Shown in pieces: positions 35,920-44,718 of a DNA stretch of 64,000 nucleotides (position 1 is the stretch's first letter; each line of letters begins with the position of its first letter). A program made the translations under genes and the position numbers. Location of the stretch: the NCBI RefSeq assembly GCF_003367475.1, contig NZ_QRHA01000010.1:58133-122132 (forward strand), written 5' to 3'. The stretch is from Alteromonas aestuariivivens. Its GTDB lineage: Bacteria > Pseudomonadota > Gammaproteobacteria > Enterobacterales > Alteromonadaceae. Under the pieces are notes generated by a model that was not told the DNA's origin, ran no database searches, and worked only from the letters and a program-made list of their open reading frames with translations.

Positions 35920-36852
35920 ATGCGTTATTTGCCGGTAAAAATTTTAATTATTGATGACGATACGTTGCGGATTCACCGATATCTCAAGATGTTGCCCTCA
36001 GATCACCAGGTTCAGGTGGCGAAATCGGCAGATGTGGGGATGAAACTGGCCCAGGCTAACTCTCCAGACGTTATTCTTCTTACCGACCGTTTTGCTGACA
36101 GCGACGGTTTTGTTATGTGTCACCGCTTAAAGGGCGACCGCCGCACTCACAGCATTCCTGTGCTGATGGTGAGTTGTGACCCTGACGAAGCCACCCAGGC
36201 AAGAGGTTTTGAGCTGGGTGCTGCCGATTTTATCAGTTGGCCTACTTCACCACTGTTACTGAAAGCCAGGGTAAATGCGCATGCAAGGGCCTACCGCCAG
36301 TCGCGGCAGCTGGAATCACAATCTACTCACGACCCGCTGACTGGAGTGGCCAACCGGCAACAATTTGAGCAAACCCTGCATATGGAGGTAGAGCGCTGTA
36401 ACCGCAGTCATACGGCTTTGTGCCTGTTGACGCTGGATATTGATGATTTCGATGCATACAACGACCATTATGGATACGGGATGGGTGAACAGCGGCTAAT
36501 GACGCTGGCAAGAATTCTCGGTGCTGAGGCGGGCAGATGCACCGATTTAGTTTGCCGGATAGACACTGAGGAATTTGCCGTCCTTTTGCCCGGCACTTCC
36601 GTTGAAGGCGCAAGGAAGCTGGCCAGTGCCATTCAGGATGAATTTGCGATTAAGAAAATTGAATCAAACCAGAAAGGCAAGAATGGGTTTCTTACGGTCA
36701 GTGTTGGGGCTGCTGTAGTGGATTATCAGCGCCATCAGCCTGGCGCACTGGACGCCGGGTTGATGCTTAGGGCTGCTGGAGCCGCTTTGCAGGATGCAAG
36801 AGCTAAGGGGATGAACAAAATGGCCTGGCAGTTCGTGGTTTCTGAGCACTGA
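35920..36852 (+). CDS. Receiver-GGDEF protein with both active sites degenerate
   Basis: Encodes 310 residues from the ATG at 35920, chosen for the AAGGA ribosome-binding site and the N-terminus MRYLPVKILIIDDDTLR. The receiver (about 7-120) keeps the acidic DDD but has VILLTDRFADSDGF where the phospho-acceptor Asp should be, i.e. Thr in that place. The diguanylate cyclase domain (about 140-305) has DPLTGVANRQQF and RIDTEEFAVLLPG: the GGDEF signature reads DTEEF, which should prevent catalysis. The protein is therefore more likely a scaffold or sensor than a phosphorylation-controlled cyclase. Single gene. Confidence 0.85.
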   Translation: MRYLPVKILIIDDDTLRIHRYLKMLPSDHQVQVAKSADVGMKLAQANSPDVILLTDRFADSDGFVMCHRLKGDRRTHSIPVLMVSCDPDEATQARGFELGAADFISWPTSPLLLKARVNAHARAYRQSRQLESQSTHDPLTGVANRQQFEQTLHMEVERCNRSHTALCLLTLDIDDFDAYNDHYGYGMGEQRLMTLARILGAEAGRCTDLVCRIDTEEFAVLLPGTSVEGARKLASAIQDEFAIKKIESNQKGKNGFLTVSVGAAVVDYQRHQPGALDAGLMLRAAGAALQDARAKGMNKMAWQFVVSEH

Positions 36853-37144
36853 TTGCTTCGTTCTGACTCATTCTGAACGGATTCAACACCGTCAGGGACA
36901 TAAAACTGGCATTTGGTATTGTTGTGGTGCTACCATCGGTTTGAGCATTCACTTCAGGCTATTCACACTTAGCATAGCTAAAATAATCGTTGCCAGTGTT
37001 TTGAAGGGAGCTTCTTTCGCCCAGCACTGTTGGGCGTTGTATACCCTGAGTCGTCAATGGTAAAGCGGCACCGCCTTTGCGATGGGGATTAATGGATTAA
37101 GCGTTGTGCCTGCATCAGGTATTCGAGCAGTAAAGTGGTAATGA
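36853..37144. other. Intergenic region, no gene seen
   Basis: Almost 300 bases with no supported gene; it should hold the promoter of the REC-TPR gene, which I cannot place. Confidence 0.35.
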
Positions 37145-38824
37145 ATGTCGGACAAAATCCCTGCCCCAACTCCTAAAGAAGATCTGAACTTCCTGATCAT
37201 TGACAATCAGGGGTTGGTTCACGATGTGATTAAAACCGCGCTCGCGGAAATTGGTATTAAGCGGATCGCCAGCGCGCTTAACGCCTATCATGCACTTCGA
37301 CTGTGTGAAACCCTGCAGTTTGATTTTGTTCTTCTGGCGTTCAATGTCAGCCATGACAAAGATGGTTTCCATCTCTATGAAGAGCTAAAACACAATCGCT
37401 ATATTACCGATAAAACCACCGTCATTTTTCTCAGTGCTGAAACCAGTGCTGAACTGGTCAATTGCATTGTGGAGCTGCAACCGGACGATTTCTGGGTCAA
37501 GCCACTTGACCGCAAGCGAATTGAAGGGCGGCTCAACTACCTAATCGATATTCGTCGCAAATTGAATAAGCTATTGCATTGTCTGCATGTCGGTGACTAT
37601 TCCGCAGCCATTTACTATGCCGAACGTAAGCTGAAAGAGAAATCGGTGGCAGAATATCACGTGCGCTTACGCCGTATTATCGGTGAATGCCTTATGCATC
37701 TGCGTGACTATGAAACCGCGGAAAAATACTACAGCCGGCTATTGAACAATTACGATCATGCCTGGGTGCATATTGGGCGGGCAAAGGCGCTTCTAAAGCA
37801 ACACAAGCAGGAAGAAGCCGATGCGCTGATAGATGAGTTGCTTACCCGGCGTGATACCCGTTTCCTGACCTACGATTTGCTGGCGCAGTTTTTTATTGAA
37901 AAAGAAGATTTTGAGTCTGCTTACGCGCAAATGAAGGAGGCCAGTCGTCTGGCTCCGCGAAATATTGAGCGGAACAAACGCTTATGGGATTTGGCGCGAC
38001 TGAATCATGACAAAAGCGGCCAGCTTAGTGCAGTTCAGAACATGGCCAAGTATGCCAAGAACTCCATCCACGACTCTCCTGAACTGACGTTGAATGTGAT
38101 CAGGTCGATGCTTGACCTGGCAACCAGTCTTAATGGGGCTGAAGCTGAGCGTATTACCCGCCGGGCCGAGAGTGAAATTGACGGCTTGGTCAACCGCAAA
38201 GGCATCGGCAATCAGCTGGCCGACCAGGTTGAAGTGCTGAAAGCCAGGATTTATTGCCTGCGCAATGACAAGAAATCCGCCGAATCCATTATGAAGAGCA
38301 AACCGCCTTCCACAGATGGTTTCACCATGGAAGACAATCTCGACAAAATGAAAGCGTTTCATGAGTTGGGGATGAAAGAGCATTGCCTGTCCATTCTGGA
38401 AAAACTGCGTAAACAGATTGCCGGAGATACTTTTTCCAGCCAGGTGGTGGATGAATATCTAAAACAGGAATCCATTGAGCGGCGTGAGATCAGTTTTACA
38501 ACGAACGAACTCAAGCAGATGGCGACGGTAAATTTCAAGGAAGGCCGTTATGTGCCTGCCTACAACAATTTGCGTCAGGCACTGACTCTCGCTCCGAAAA
38601 ACAAGCCGGTGGCATTGAACCTTCTGAAGGTACTGGTGCAAATACGCAGGCAGGGCGCGTTGGGGCACGAACAGCAAACTATCGCCCAACAGGCAGCAAT
38701 GCTATTGATGGACGAAGACCTGCCAGCAACCCAGGTACAAAAACGGGATGAATATCTCAAACTGCTTGGAATTGAACTTGATGCCACCAATGACGATGCC
38801 GTGAAAAAGCAGGTTAACCCATAG
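37145..38824 (+). CDS. Receiver domain-TPR protein lacking the phospho-acceptor Asp
   Basis: Encodes 559 residues. The N-terminal receiver-like domain (about 14-135) starts LNFLIIDNQGLVHDVI and has FDFVLLAFNVSHDKDGF, with Ala in the phospho-acceptor position, while Lys in WVKPLD is kept. The rest (about 150-550) is helical with repeated TPR-type motifs (AEKYYSRLLNNYDHAWVHIG, GRYVPAYNNLRQALTLAPKN). It probably works through protein-protein contacts. It resembles REC-TPR proteins of Shewanella and Alteromonas of unknown role. Its 3' end overlaps the convergent DUF2252 gene by 11 bases. Confidence 0.85.
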   Translation: MSDKIPAPTPKEDLNFLIIDNQGLVHDVIKTALAEIGIKRIASALNAYHALRLCETLQFDFVLLAFNVSHDKDGFHLYEELKHNRYITDKTTVIFLSAETSAELVNCIVELQPDDFWVKPLDRKRIEGRLNYLIDIRRKLNKLLHCLHVGDYSAAIYYAERKLKEKSVAEYHVRLRRIIGECLMHLRDYETAEKYYSRLLNNYDHAWVHIGRAKALLKQHKQEEADALIDELLTRRDTRFLTYDLLAQFFIEKEDFESAYAQMKEASRLAPRNIERNKRLWDLARLNHDKSGQLSAVQNMAKYAKNSIHDSPELTLNVIRSMLDLATSLNGAEAERITRRAESEIDGLVNRKGIGNQLADQVEVLKARIYCLRNDKKSAESIMKSKPPSTDGFTMEDNLDKMKAFHELGMKEHCLSILEKLRKQIAGDTFSSQVVDEYLKQESIERREISFTTNELKQMATVNFKEGRYVPAYNNLRQALTLAPKNKPVALNLLKVLVQIRRQGALGHEQQTIAQQAAMLLMDEDLPATQVQKRDEYLKLLGIELDATNDDAVKKQVNP

Positions 38825-40154
38825 ATTTACCTGCTTCGAGCCGGGCCACCAGCCAGGAGTGGTCCTCAAGAACCTGCAATGCATAGTCAAGCGCCGTTTC
38901 GATGAGTGACGGTATGGCATTCGCCAGGTGCCTGACCATAGCCTGTTCGAGCAGGGTGGAGCGCCTGTCCCCGCGGCAATGGGCCAGGCACAGGGCCTGA
39001 CCACACCAGCGGGCGTATTCATTGAACCCGCCATTGACGTTCTTCCTGCCTGCCGCAATGTCCTGCGGACCGATCCCCACTTTGGCGTGATGGCGAGAGC
39101 GGATTAGCCAGTGTTTGTTCTGCCATTCCACTTCGTCCAGCAGCAAGTCAGGCCGGCGCTGCATGCGTTTCTGGCAACGTGCGGTGAGATGGGCCGGATT
39201 GAGTCGGTTTACCGGATGTAATTCATCGAAATAGTGCAATGGTGCCGCCAGCCGCTGAGCTTTGACTTCAACAATATGGCACCGTGCAAACGACGCTTCA
39301 GTATGAGGCCGCGCAGGGCCAACCAGAAAGTAAAAACGTTCCATATTGACCGAGCCTGTGCCTGAGTCTGTGCGTTCGACTACATCAATAACAGCATCAT
39401 CCATATAGGGTGAAAAATTCCAGGACAGTTGCTGATACAGGTGGGGGGCCAGCTTGATGAACTTTGGTTCTTTACGCCGGAAGCGCAGACCGTCCTCTCC
39501 GAATTCTATGCTTTTGGCCAGTGCACTTTTGGCGGTGAAATCCTCGCCGCCAGCCGCTCGTCGGCATGCTTTGGAATAGCACTTGTGCAATGCACTGCTG
39601 TCTGGAAAATGATTCAGCGTGCGGTAGATAGCTTCCGGAAAATCAACCAGCTCAGTACAGGTATCAAGGTAACTCTGCAGGAAACTGTGCATGGCATTCA
39701 CAACCTGATCGGGTTCTACCGACGGTTTATCCGGATCGACTTGTGGTGCGTCATACTTTCCGGTTCTGGCCCCCTGACAGTGCTCAACCACCAAGGCAAG
39801 GGAAATTAAAAAGCGCAGTATGTCCCATCCTGCCACTCCCACACAGGCGTCATCAAAGTCGTTGGGCGCAAAAATCACGGTGTCTCCGTGTGAACCTTCC
39901 TCGGTAATGAAGCCAAAATTGGAGGTATGGCAATCACCCAAAACACAGGTGAGAGGCATTTGATTAAAGGCTTCTGGCAGCTTAATGCGCTGAGCCCGGA
40001 GATCTGCGTAAAACAATTGTGCAGTACCTCGAAAAAACACAAAGGGGCTGGTCGCCATTTTGCTGTGTTTGCTGTTCATCGGGTTCGGAATGGTGCCGTC
40101 AATTCGACGGATTTCCTCAGTCAAAAATTCTGCGCGTGTCATTGGCCAGCCCAT
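38814..40154 (-). CDS. DUF2252 family protein
   Basis: Encodes 446 residues. SPFVFFRGTAQLFYADL, CVLGDCHTSNFGF and IFAPNDFDDACVGVAGWDILRFLISL are the hallmarks of DUF2252, a family with a protein-kinase-like fold whose biochemical role is not established. The GDCHTSNFG segment looks like the catalytic-loop equivalent (xGDxHxxN) and NDFDD like the metal-binding motif, so phosphotransfer is possible but unproved. Single gene, convergent with the REC-TPR gene. Confidence 0.85.
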   Translation of the reverse strand: MGWPMTRAEFLTEEIRRIDGTIPNPMNSKHSKMATSPFVFFRGTAQLFYADLRAQRIKLPEAFNQMPLTCVLGDCHTSNFGFITEEGSHGDTVIFAPNDFDDACVGVAGWDILRFLISLALVVEHCQGARTGKYDAPQVDPDKPSVEPDQVVNAMHSFLQSYLDTCTELVDFPEAIYRTLNHFPDSSALHKCYSKACRRAAGGEDFTAKSALAKSIEFGEDGLRFRRKEPKFIKLAPHLYQQLSWNFSPYMDDAVIDVVERTDSGTGSVNMERFYFLVGPARPHTEASFARCHIVEVKAQRLAAPLHYFDELHPVNRLNPAHLTARCQKRMQRRPDLLLDEVEWQNKHWLIRSRHHAKVGIGPQDIAAGRKNVNGGFNEYARWCGQALCLAHCRGDRRSTLLEQAMVRHLANAIPSLIETALDYALQVLEDHSWLVARLEAGKSMG

Positions 40155-40475
40155 CTTGGTGTCGGAGCAGGAGTTCTCAGCTAAGCATAAACCCTATCGC
40201 ACACGCCTTCCTGTCTATCAGCAGTTTTATGCGACAGGCTGATGGCCTGCATGAACGCATGTTGATTCCAAAACTAGATTACTGGTTATTTATCTAATCA
40301 GAAAATGAGATTAGGTGGTTCAACATTCCCAATTAGTTTTCCCATACCAGGGTCGGTATTCTTGTCCCACGTTTCGGGCGGGGCTCACTATCAAAAATGC
40401 TTTCGCCGCCGAATTTTAACTGAGGGGCAGAGATGAAGCCTGCCGTTCAACCTAACTTACAACGGGAGATAAACC
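40155..40475. other. Intergenic region upstream of ahpC
   Basis: About 320 bases that should include the ahpC promoter. I checked for an OxyR-type ATAG-N7-CTAT array; two CTAT elements near 40194-40218 are out of phase, so no site is claimed. Nothing else recognised. Confidence 0.35.
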
Positions 40476-41039
40476 ATGGCGTTGATTAACACCGCAATAA
40501 AACCTTTTAAAGCAAATGCGTTCAAAAACGGCGAGTTTGTAGAAGTAAGCAGCGAAGATATTCAGGGCAAGTGGGCAGTATTTGTATTCTACCCAGCGGA
40601 CTTTACGTTCGTTTGCCCGACTGAGCTTGGCGACATAGCCGACAAATATGAAGAGCTGCAGTCTCGTGGCGTCGAGGTATTCTCGGTTTCAACAGACACT
40701 CACTTTACTCACAAAGCGTGGCACGATTCGTCTGAAACCATCGGAAAAATCAAGTTTGCCATGATTGGCGACCCCACCGGTGAAATTACCCGTAACTTTG
40801 ACTGCATGCGTGAAACCATGGGGCTGGCAGATCGCGCAACTTTCGTGGTCGACCCTGAAGGTGTTATCCAGGCAATGGAGATCACCGCTGAGGGTATTGG
40901 CCGTGATGCAGATGACCTCGTTCGCAAGGTTAAAGCGGCTCAGTACGTTGCGTCTCACCCGGGTGAAGTTTGCCCGGCAAAATGGAAAGAAGGTGAAGCG
41001 ACTCTGGCTCCTTCGCTGGATCTGGTTGGTAAAATCTAA
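40476..41039 (+). CDS. ahpC: Alkyl hydroperoxide reductase C (2-Cys peroxiredoxin)
   Basis: Peroxiredoxin of 187 residues (standard length) that reduces hydrogen peroxide, organic hydroperoxides and peroxynitrite. The peroxidatic Cys lies in FTFVCPTEL and the resolving Cys in [31 protein letters not shown] and [19 protein letters not shown] are all conserved. ahpF lies 92 bases downstream, separated by a hairpin. Confidence 0.97.
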   Translation: MALINTAIKPFKANAFKNGEFVEVSSEDIQGKWAVFVFYPADFTFVCPTELGDIADKYEELQSRGVEVFSVSTDTHFTHKAWHDSSETIGKIKFAMIGDPTGEITRNFDCMRETMGLADRATFVVDPEGVIQAMEITAEGIGRDADDLVRKVKAAQYVASHPGEVCPAKWKEGEATLAPSLDLVGKI

Positions 41040-41063
41040 CCCGCTCCGACCATTCTGTTACCG

Positions 41064-41088
41064 GAGTGCGGGGTAGTGTCCCGCACTC
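41064..41088 (+). other. Hairpin between ahpC and ahpF
   Basis: GAGTGCGGG (41064-41072) and CCCGCACTC (41080-41088) form a perfect 9-bp stem with a 7-base loop and no strong T-run. Such a structure may stabilise the ahpC message or partly terminate, giving more AhpC than AhpF. Confidence 0.6.
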
Positions 41089-41131
41089 TGTCCGATTCAT
41101 TGAACACAGAACATGAAAAGGCAGGATTACC

Positions 41132-42718
41132 GTGCTAACTAAAGATATTTTGCAAGCGTTACAGGGCTACACCGCATCCATGCAAAAAGCAGTAACTTTT
41201 GTGCTGCAAACGGGTGAACACAGCAAGCGCAATGAACTTGTGGCATTTCTGTCTGACATTGCCAGTGTGAATGACAAAATCCGTTTGGAACAACGCGATA
41301 CCCAAGGACTGCTGCGAAGCCCGGTCAGCTTCTTACTCGAAGCCGACGGTGAAGATACCGGGATCCGTTTTTCCGGGATCCCTGGAGGGCATGAGTTCAA
41401 CTCTCTGGTGCTGGCATTGTTACACGCATCGGGCACTGAATTGAAAATAGATCAGAGTATTGCGTCGCTTGTGCAGGGTGTAGAAGAGAAATTACATTTT
41501 GAAGTATTCATTAGCCTGAGTTGTCACAACTGCCCCGATGTGGTTCAGGCACTCAATCAGTTTTCCTTGCTGAACCCGAATATCAGCGCGGAAATGATCG
41601 ACGGTGGTCTGTTCCAGGCGCTGGTCGACGAACGGGACATCCAGGGCGTGCCCAGTGTTTACCTGAATGGTGAACTGTTTGCCAATGGTAAAGTTAACGC
41701 AGCAACGTTGATTGACAAATTACTGGAGCGCGACCCATCGCTGGCGAAAGCCAATAAGGGCCAGACTCTGCCATTACAGGACGTGACCGTTATCGGAGGT
41801 GGCCCAGCAGGGGTAAGCGCCGCCATTTACAGCGCCAGAAAAGGCCTGAAGGTGACTATCGTGGCTGACCGGTTTGGCGGTCAGGTTAAAGACACCATGG
41901 GCATTGAAAACCTGATTTCCGTGCCCAAAACCACTGGCCCGGAGTTGGTGGGAAATCTGCACCAGCACATGCAGGACTATGACATCACGCTCAAGGAGCA
42001 TGTGCGGGTCGCGGGCATTGAAACCGGCAACATTAAAACTCTGACACTTTCTTCCGGTGAGGAAATAGCCACCCGCTCCATTATTGTGGCTACCGGCGCG
42101 CGCTGGCGTGAACTGGGAGTGCCGGGTGAAAAAGAAAATATTGGTAATGGCGTGGCGTACTGCCCTCATTGTGATGGCCCGTTTTTCAAAGGCAAAGATG
42201 TGGCAGTGATTGGCGGCGGAAACTCGGGCATTGAGGCAGCACTGGATTTGTCTGGTATTGTGAAATCGGTCACCGTGTTTGAATTTATGCCGGAACTGAA
42301 AGCTGACCAGGTGCTGGTTGAGCAGGCGCGGAAGCGTGACAACATTACTATCATCAAAAACGTCGCCACCAAACAGATTGTGGCTGAAAACGGCAAAGTC
42401 GTAGGTATTGAGTACCAGGATCGAGCCACCGGCGAGACACTTACGTTACCGCTTGCCGGCGTGTTCGTTCAGATCGGGCTGGTACCCAACAGCCAGTTTA
42501 TGCAGGGTGTGGTTGAGATGACCCGATATGGCGAAATTGTGGTGGACAACAAATGCGTTACCTCTGAGCCCGGCATTTTTGCTGCGGGGGATGTGACCAC
42601 AGTGCCTTATAAACAGATTGTGATCTCCATGGGCGAGGGGGCGAAGGCATCGTTGTCGGCATTTGAATATCTGCTTACTCATCAGATGGAGGAGCAATCG
42701 ATGGATGAAGTTGCCTGA
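41132..42718 (+). CDS. ahpF: Alkyl hydroperoxide reductase subunit F
   Basis: NADH-dependent flavoprotein (528 residues) that reduces AhpC. Order: two N-terminal thioredoxin-fold halves with a CHNCPD redox site, then a thioredoxin-reductase-like part with the FAD-binding GGGPAGVSAAIYSARKGL, the NADH site GGGNSGIEAAL and the CPHCDG redox centre, ending in GIFAAGDVT. The start is GTG at 41132 with AGGCAGGA upstream, giving the usual N-terminus. Confidence 0.96.
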   Translation: MLTKDILQALQGYTASMQKAVTFVLQTGEHSKRNELVAFLSDIASVNDKIRLEQRDTQGLLRSPVSFLLEADGEDTGIRFSGIPGGHEFNSLVLALLHASGTELKIDQSIASLVQGVEEKLHFEVFISLSCHNCPDVVQALNQFSLLNPNISAEMIDGGLFQALVDERDIQGVPSVYLNGELFANGKVNAATLIDKLLERDPSLAKANKGQTLPLQDVTVIGGGPAGVSAAIYSARKGLKVTIVADRFGGQVKDTMGIENLISVPKTTGPELVGNLHQHMQDYDITLKEHVRVAGIETGNIKTLTLSSGEEIATRSIIVATGARWRELGVPGEKENIGNGVAYCPHCDGPFFKGKDVAVIGGGNSGIEAALDLSGIVKSVTVFEFMPELKADQVLVEQARKRDNITIIKNVATKQIVAENGKVVGIEYQDRATGETLTLPLAGVFVQIGLVPNSQFMQGVVEMTRYGEIVVDNKCVTSEPGIFAAGDVTTVPYKQIVISMGEGAKASLSAFEYLLTHQMEEQSMDEVA

Positions 42719-42739
42719 CGGACTGACAAATTTTAAATC

Positions 42740-42772
42740 GCTTAACCCGGCTCCGCTGGGGACGGGTTAAGC
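42740..42772. other. Perfect hairpin downstream of ahpF
   Basis: GCTTAACCCG (42740-42749) and CGGGTTAAGC (42763-42772), a 10-bp stem with a 13-base loop. It lies between convergent genes and is likely a two-way transcription end or message stabiliser; no T-run follows. Confidence 0.5.
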
Positions 42773-42811
42773 TTAGCCGGCAAAGGTGATTATTTGGGAT
42801 TGGGGTATCGC

Positions 42812-43099
42812 TCAGTTACAGCCCTGATACTCTTTGGCCTTAAGATAATGGTCATCCTTTTGCGCAATAGCCCTTGTCAGTGCGCCTGAGGCAACTACCA
42901 GCAGCCCGTTTACAACGTGAATTTCGTTACCGTCGTCATCATAGTTCAAATTACTGGAATGGCGATTCTGTGATCGAATTTTACTTTCGTATGTACCAGT
43001 AACAAAATCGCATCCTGCCAGCATTAAATCGTGGCTGGCGCAGCCGCTAAGCAGGATTATACTGCACAGTACCACAAATCTTCTCGTGACCTTAGTCAT
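42812..43099 (-). CDS. Small lipoprotein of unknown function
   Basis: Encodes 94 residues from the ATG at 43099 (AAGGA eight bases before). MTKVTRRFVVLCSIILLSGCAS is a lipoprotein signal with lipobox LLSGC. The mature part contains DGNEIHVVNGLLVVASGALTRAIAQ and two further Cys; I recognise no domain. The frame extends upstream to 43204 without a ribosome-binding site. It is divergent from the sortase gene; a functional link is not shown. Confidence 0.65.
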   Translation of the reverse strand: MTKVTRRFVVLCSIILLSGCASHDLMLAGCDFVTGTYESKIRSQNRHSSNLNYDDDGNEIHVVNGLLVVASGALTRAIAQKDDHYLKAKEYQGCN

Positions 43100-43324
43100 C
43101 TTCCAATCCTTGAAGTGTGTTGACGTTGTTCTTGATACTCTACCAACTGTTTTACGATTGCACAAAAACAAACGAACTGATCTACATGATAGCAAACTGT
43201 CCAAAAGTGCATTTATTGTCCTACACTGTTACTCAATTGGTTGTTCAAACTGGCAGTAAACAAGGTAATTTCTGCTTTGCAGAGTAGGTGATTACCGGTT
43301 GGGATCTTAAAAGTCTGAGGCGAA

Positions 43325-44002
43325 TTGCGGATGATACGACCAAAGTTTAGTGCGGTCAGTGAAGCTTTGCTGGTGATTTTTGGCTTAATGCTGGTGGGGC
43401 ACTTTTTCTACAAGTCGGTACTGAATGCCAGTGCCGCAGGAGTGGCCGTGTCTGAATTCCGGCAAAGTTCAGCGGCGCTTTCTAAGCCGTCTCTCGTGCA
43501 GGGCCTGTCGGCGATACCGGCCTCTGCACTTACTGCCATTAAGACTCCGGCTCCCGACCAGAGTTTGTGGTCGCAGAGTGCGAAAGACAAATTTGCCAAA
43601 TTGCCACAGGGAGAGGATCCGATAGCGGTTATCTCCGTACCGAGTTTGTCGCTGGATGTGCCGGTTTACGCCGGTGCCAGTGACGACAACCTGGATCGCG
43701 GGGCTGCGTGGGTAGAATACACTGCAGATCCCCGGGAGACAGGCAACGTTGGGATTGCGGGTCACCGTGATTCCTGGTTTAGACCTTTGAAAGACATTCA
43801 GCTGGGTGATCAGCTTATTTTGCAAACACTGGAACGCACCGAGAACTTTGTTGTAACGGACATACAGGTTGTAACACCGCAAAACACCGATGTGTTGCGT
43901 GATAGCGGTGACAAGACCATAACATTAATAACCTGCTTCCCGTTTTATTTTATTGGCAGTGCACCTGAGCGCTTTGTAGTCAGCGCCAAACTGATCGACT
44001 AA
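43325..44002 (+). CDS. Class GN/D-like sortase
   Basis: Membrane-anchored cysteine transpeptidase of 225 residues. One N-terminal transmembrane segment (ALLVIFGLMLVGHFFY) is followed by a linker and the sortase barrel (about 85-225) with IAVISVPSLSLDVPVYAG, the catalytic His in AGHRDSWF (about 147), Cys in LITCFPFYF (about 203) and Arg in PERFVV. The catalytic triad is complete. Class GN sortases occur in marine Proteobacteria and are normally next to a large VIT/vWA target protein. Here the next gene, after 19 bases, encodes a much smaller protein with its own sorting signal. Confidence 0.88.
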   Translation: MRMIRPKFSAVSEALLVIFGLMLVGHFFYKSVLNASAAGVAVSEFRQSSAALSKPSLVQGLSAIPASALTAIKTPAPDQSLWSQSAKDKFAKLPQGEDPIAVISVPSLSLDVPVYAGASDDNLDRGAAWVEYTADPRETGNVGIAGHRDSWFRPLKDIQLGDQLILQTLERTENFVVTDIQVVTPQNTDVLRDSGDKTITLITCFPFYFIGSAPERFVVSAKLID

Positions 44003-44021
44003 CCAAAGTCAGGAGACTGAA

Positions 44022-44597
44022 ATGAAGGGTTTGTTTAAAAAACTGAGTATGGGAATGGTGGTATGGCTGAGCATGCTAAGCTGGAACGCAAATGCTCAAG
44101 TGGATTGTGGAGATGTAGAATATAACTCGGAAGTACTTGAGAATTATCCGGAGTTGGCTAATGCCTGTCAGGGTGTGGTAGCACACAATGGCAAGCTGTA
44201 CACCAAAGTGTACGCCAGGATTGGGTACAAGGATTCCATGGACCGTCGTTCTGTTCGACTGGTGATGAGTGACGGTTCACTGGGCCCCCGTCATCGGATC
44301 AGGCAGCGTCCTAATTTCAGCGTAACCACTTATGACGGTGACAAAATTGACTGGGCGGATTTGGCTCCGGACCAGGACATTACTGTTTATATTCCCAATG
44401 ATCGCTGGGCAATCGTGCATGTAGATATGGATGAGGCAGAGGAAGAAGTCGCAGAAGTGGTTGAGTACACCATGGTGGCAGTGGAAGAAGAGTTACCTAC
44501 CACCGCTTCCAATCGTTATCTGACCCTGTATCTGGGGCTTGCTGCTCTTATGCTGGCGAGCCTGATGTGGATGCGGAGAAAGTCGCTCGGACACTAA
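44022..44597 (+). CDS. Sortase substrate with LPTTA sorting signal
   Basis: Encodes 191 residues with AGGAG upstream and a signal peptide (LSMGMVVWLSMLSWNANA, cleavage near residue 26). The middle (about 27-135) is a compact domain with two Cys (VDCGDVEY, NACQGVV) that I do not recognise; then comes an acidic stretch rich in Glu (about 136-157). The end is a canonical cell-wall sorting signal: LPTTA at 158-162, a hydrophobic helix (LGLAALMLASLMW) and a positive tail MRRKSLGH. The 19-base gap to the sortase gene makes the pair an obvious enzyme-substrate unit. What it is attached to in a Gram-negative cell is unknown. Confidence 0.82.
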   Translation: MKGLFKKLSMGMVVWLSMLSWNANAQVDCGDVEYNSEVLENYPELANACQGVVAHNGKLYTKVYARIGYKDSMDRRSVRLVMSDGSLGPRHRIRQRPNFSVTTYDGDKIDWADLAPDQDITVYIPNDRWAIVHVDMDEAEEEVAEVVEYTMVAVEEELPTTASNRYLTLYLGLAALMLASLMWMRRKSLGH

Positions 44598-44642
44598 TGG
44601 GCGTTCAGCGATGCGAATCGTTGCGCTTGCCCTCAAAGTGAA

Positions 44643-44666
44643 TACGCCCGGTTTAAGCCGGGCGTA
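44643..44666. terminator. Hairpin after the sortase pair
   Basis: TACGCCCGG (44643-44651) and CCGGGCGTA (44658-44666) around six bases, between convergent genes. The T-run is weak, so termination is plausible but not certain. Confidence 0.55.
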
Positions 44667-44718
44667 AGCATTTGCCAACCGCGAGTGAGCAAGATGGTTT
44701 GCTCACGCTTACAGGCTG

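Noticed and set aside
40190..40220. Possible OxyR site upstream of ahpC
   Set aside because: Two CTAT elements are present, but the ATAG partners are missing and the spacing is one base off.
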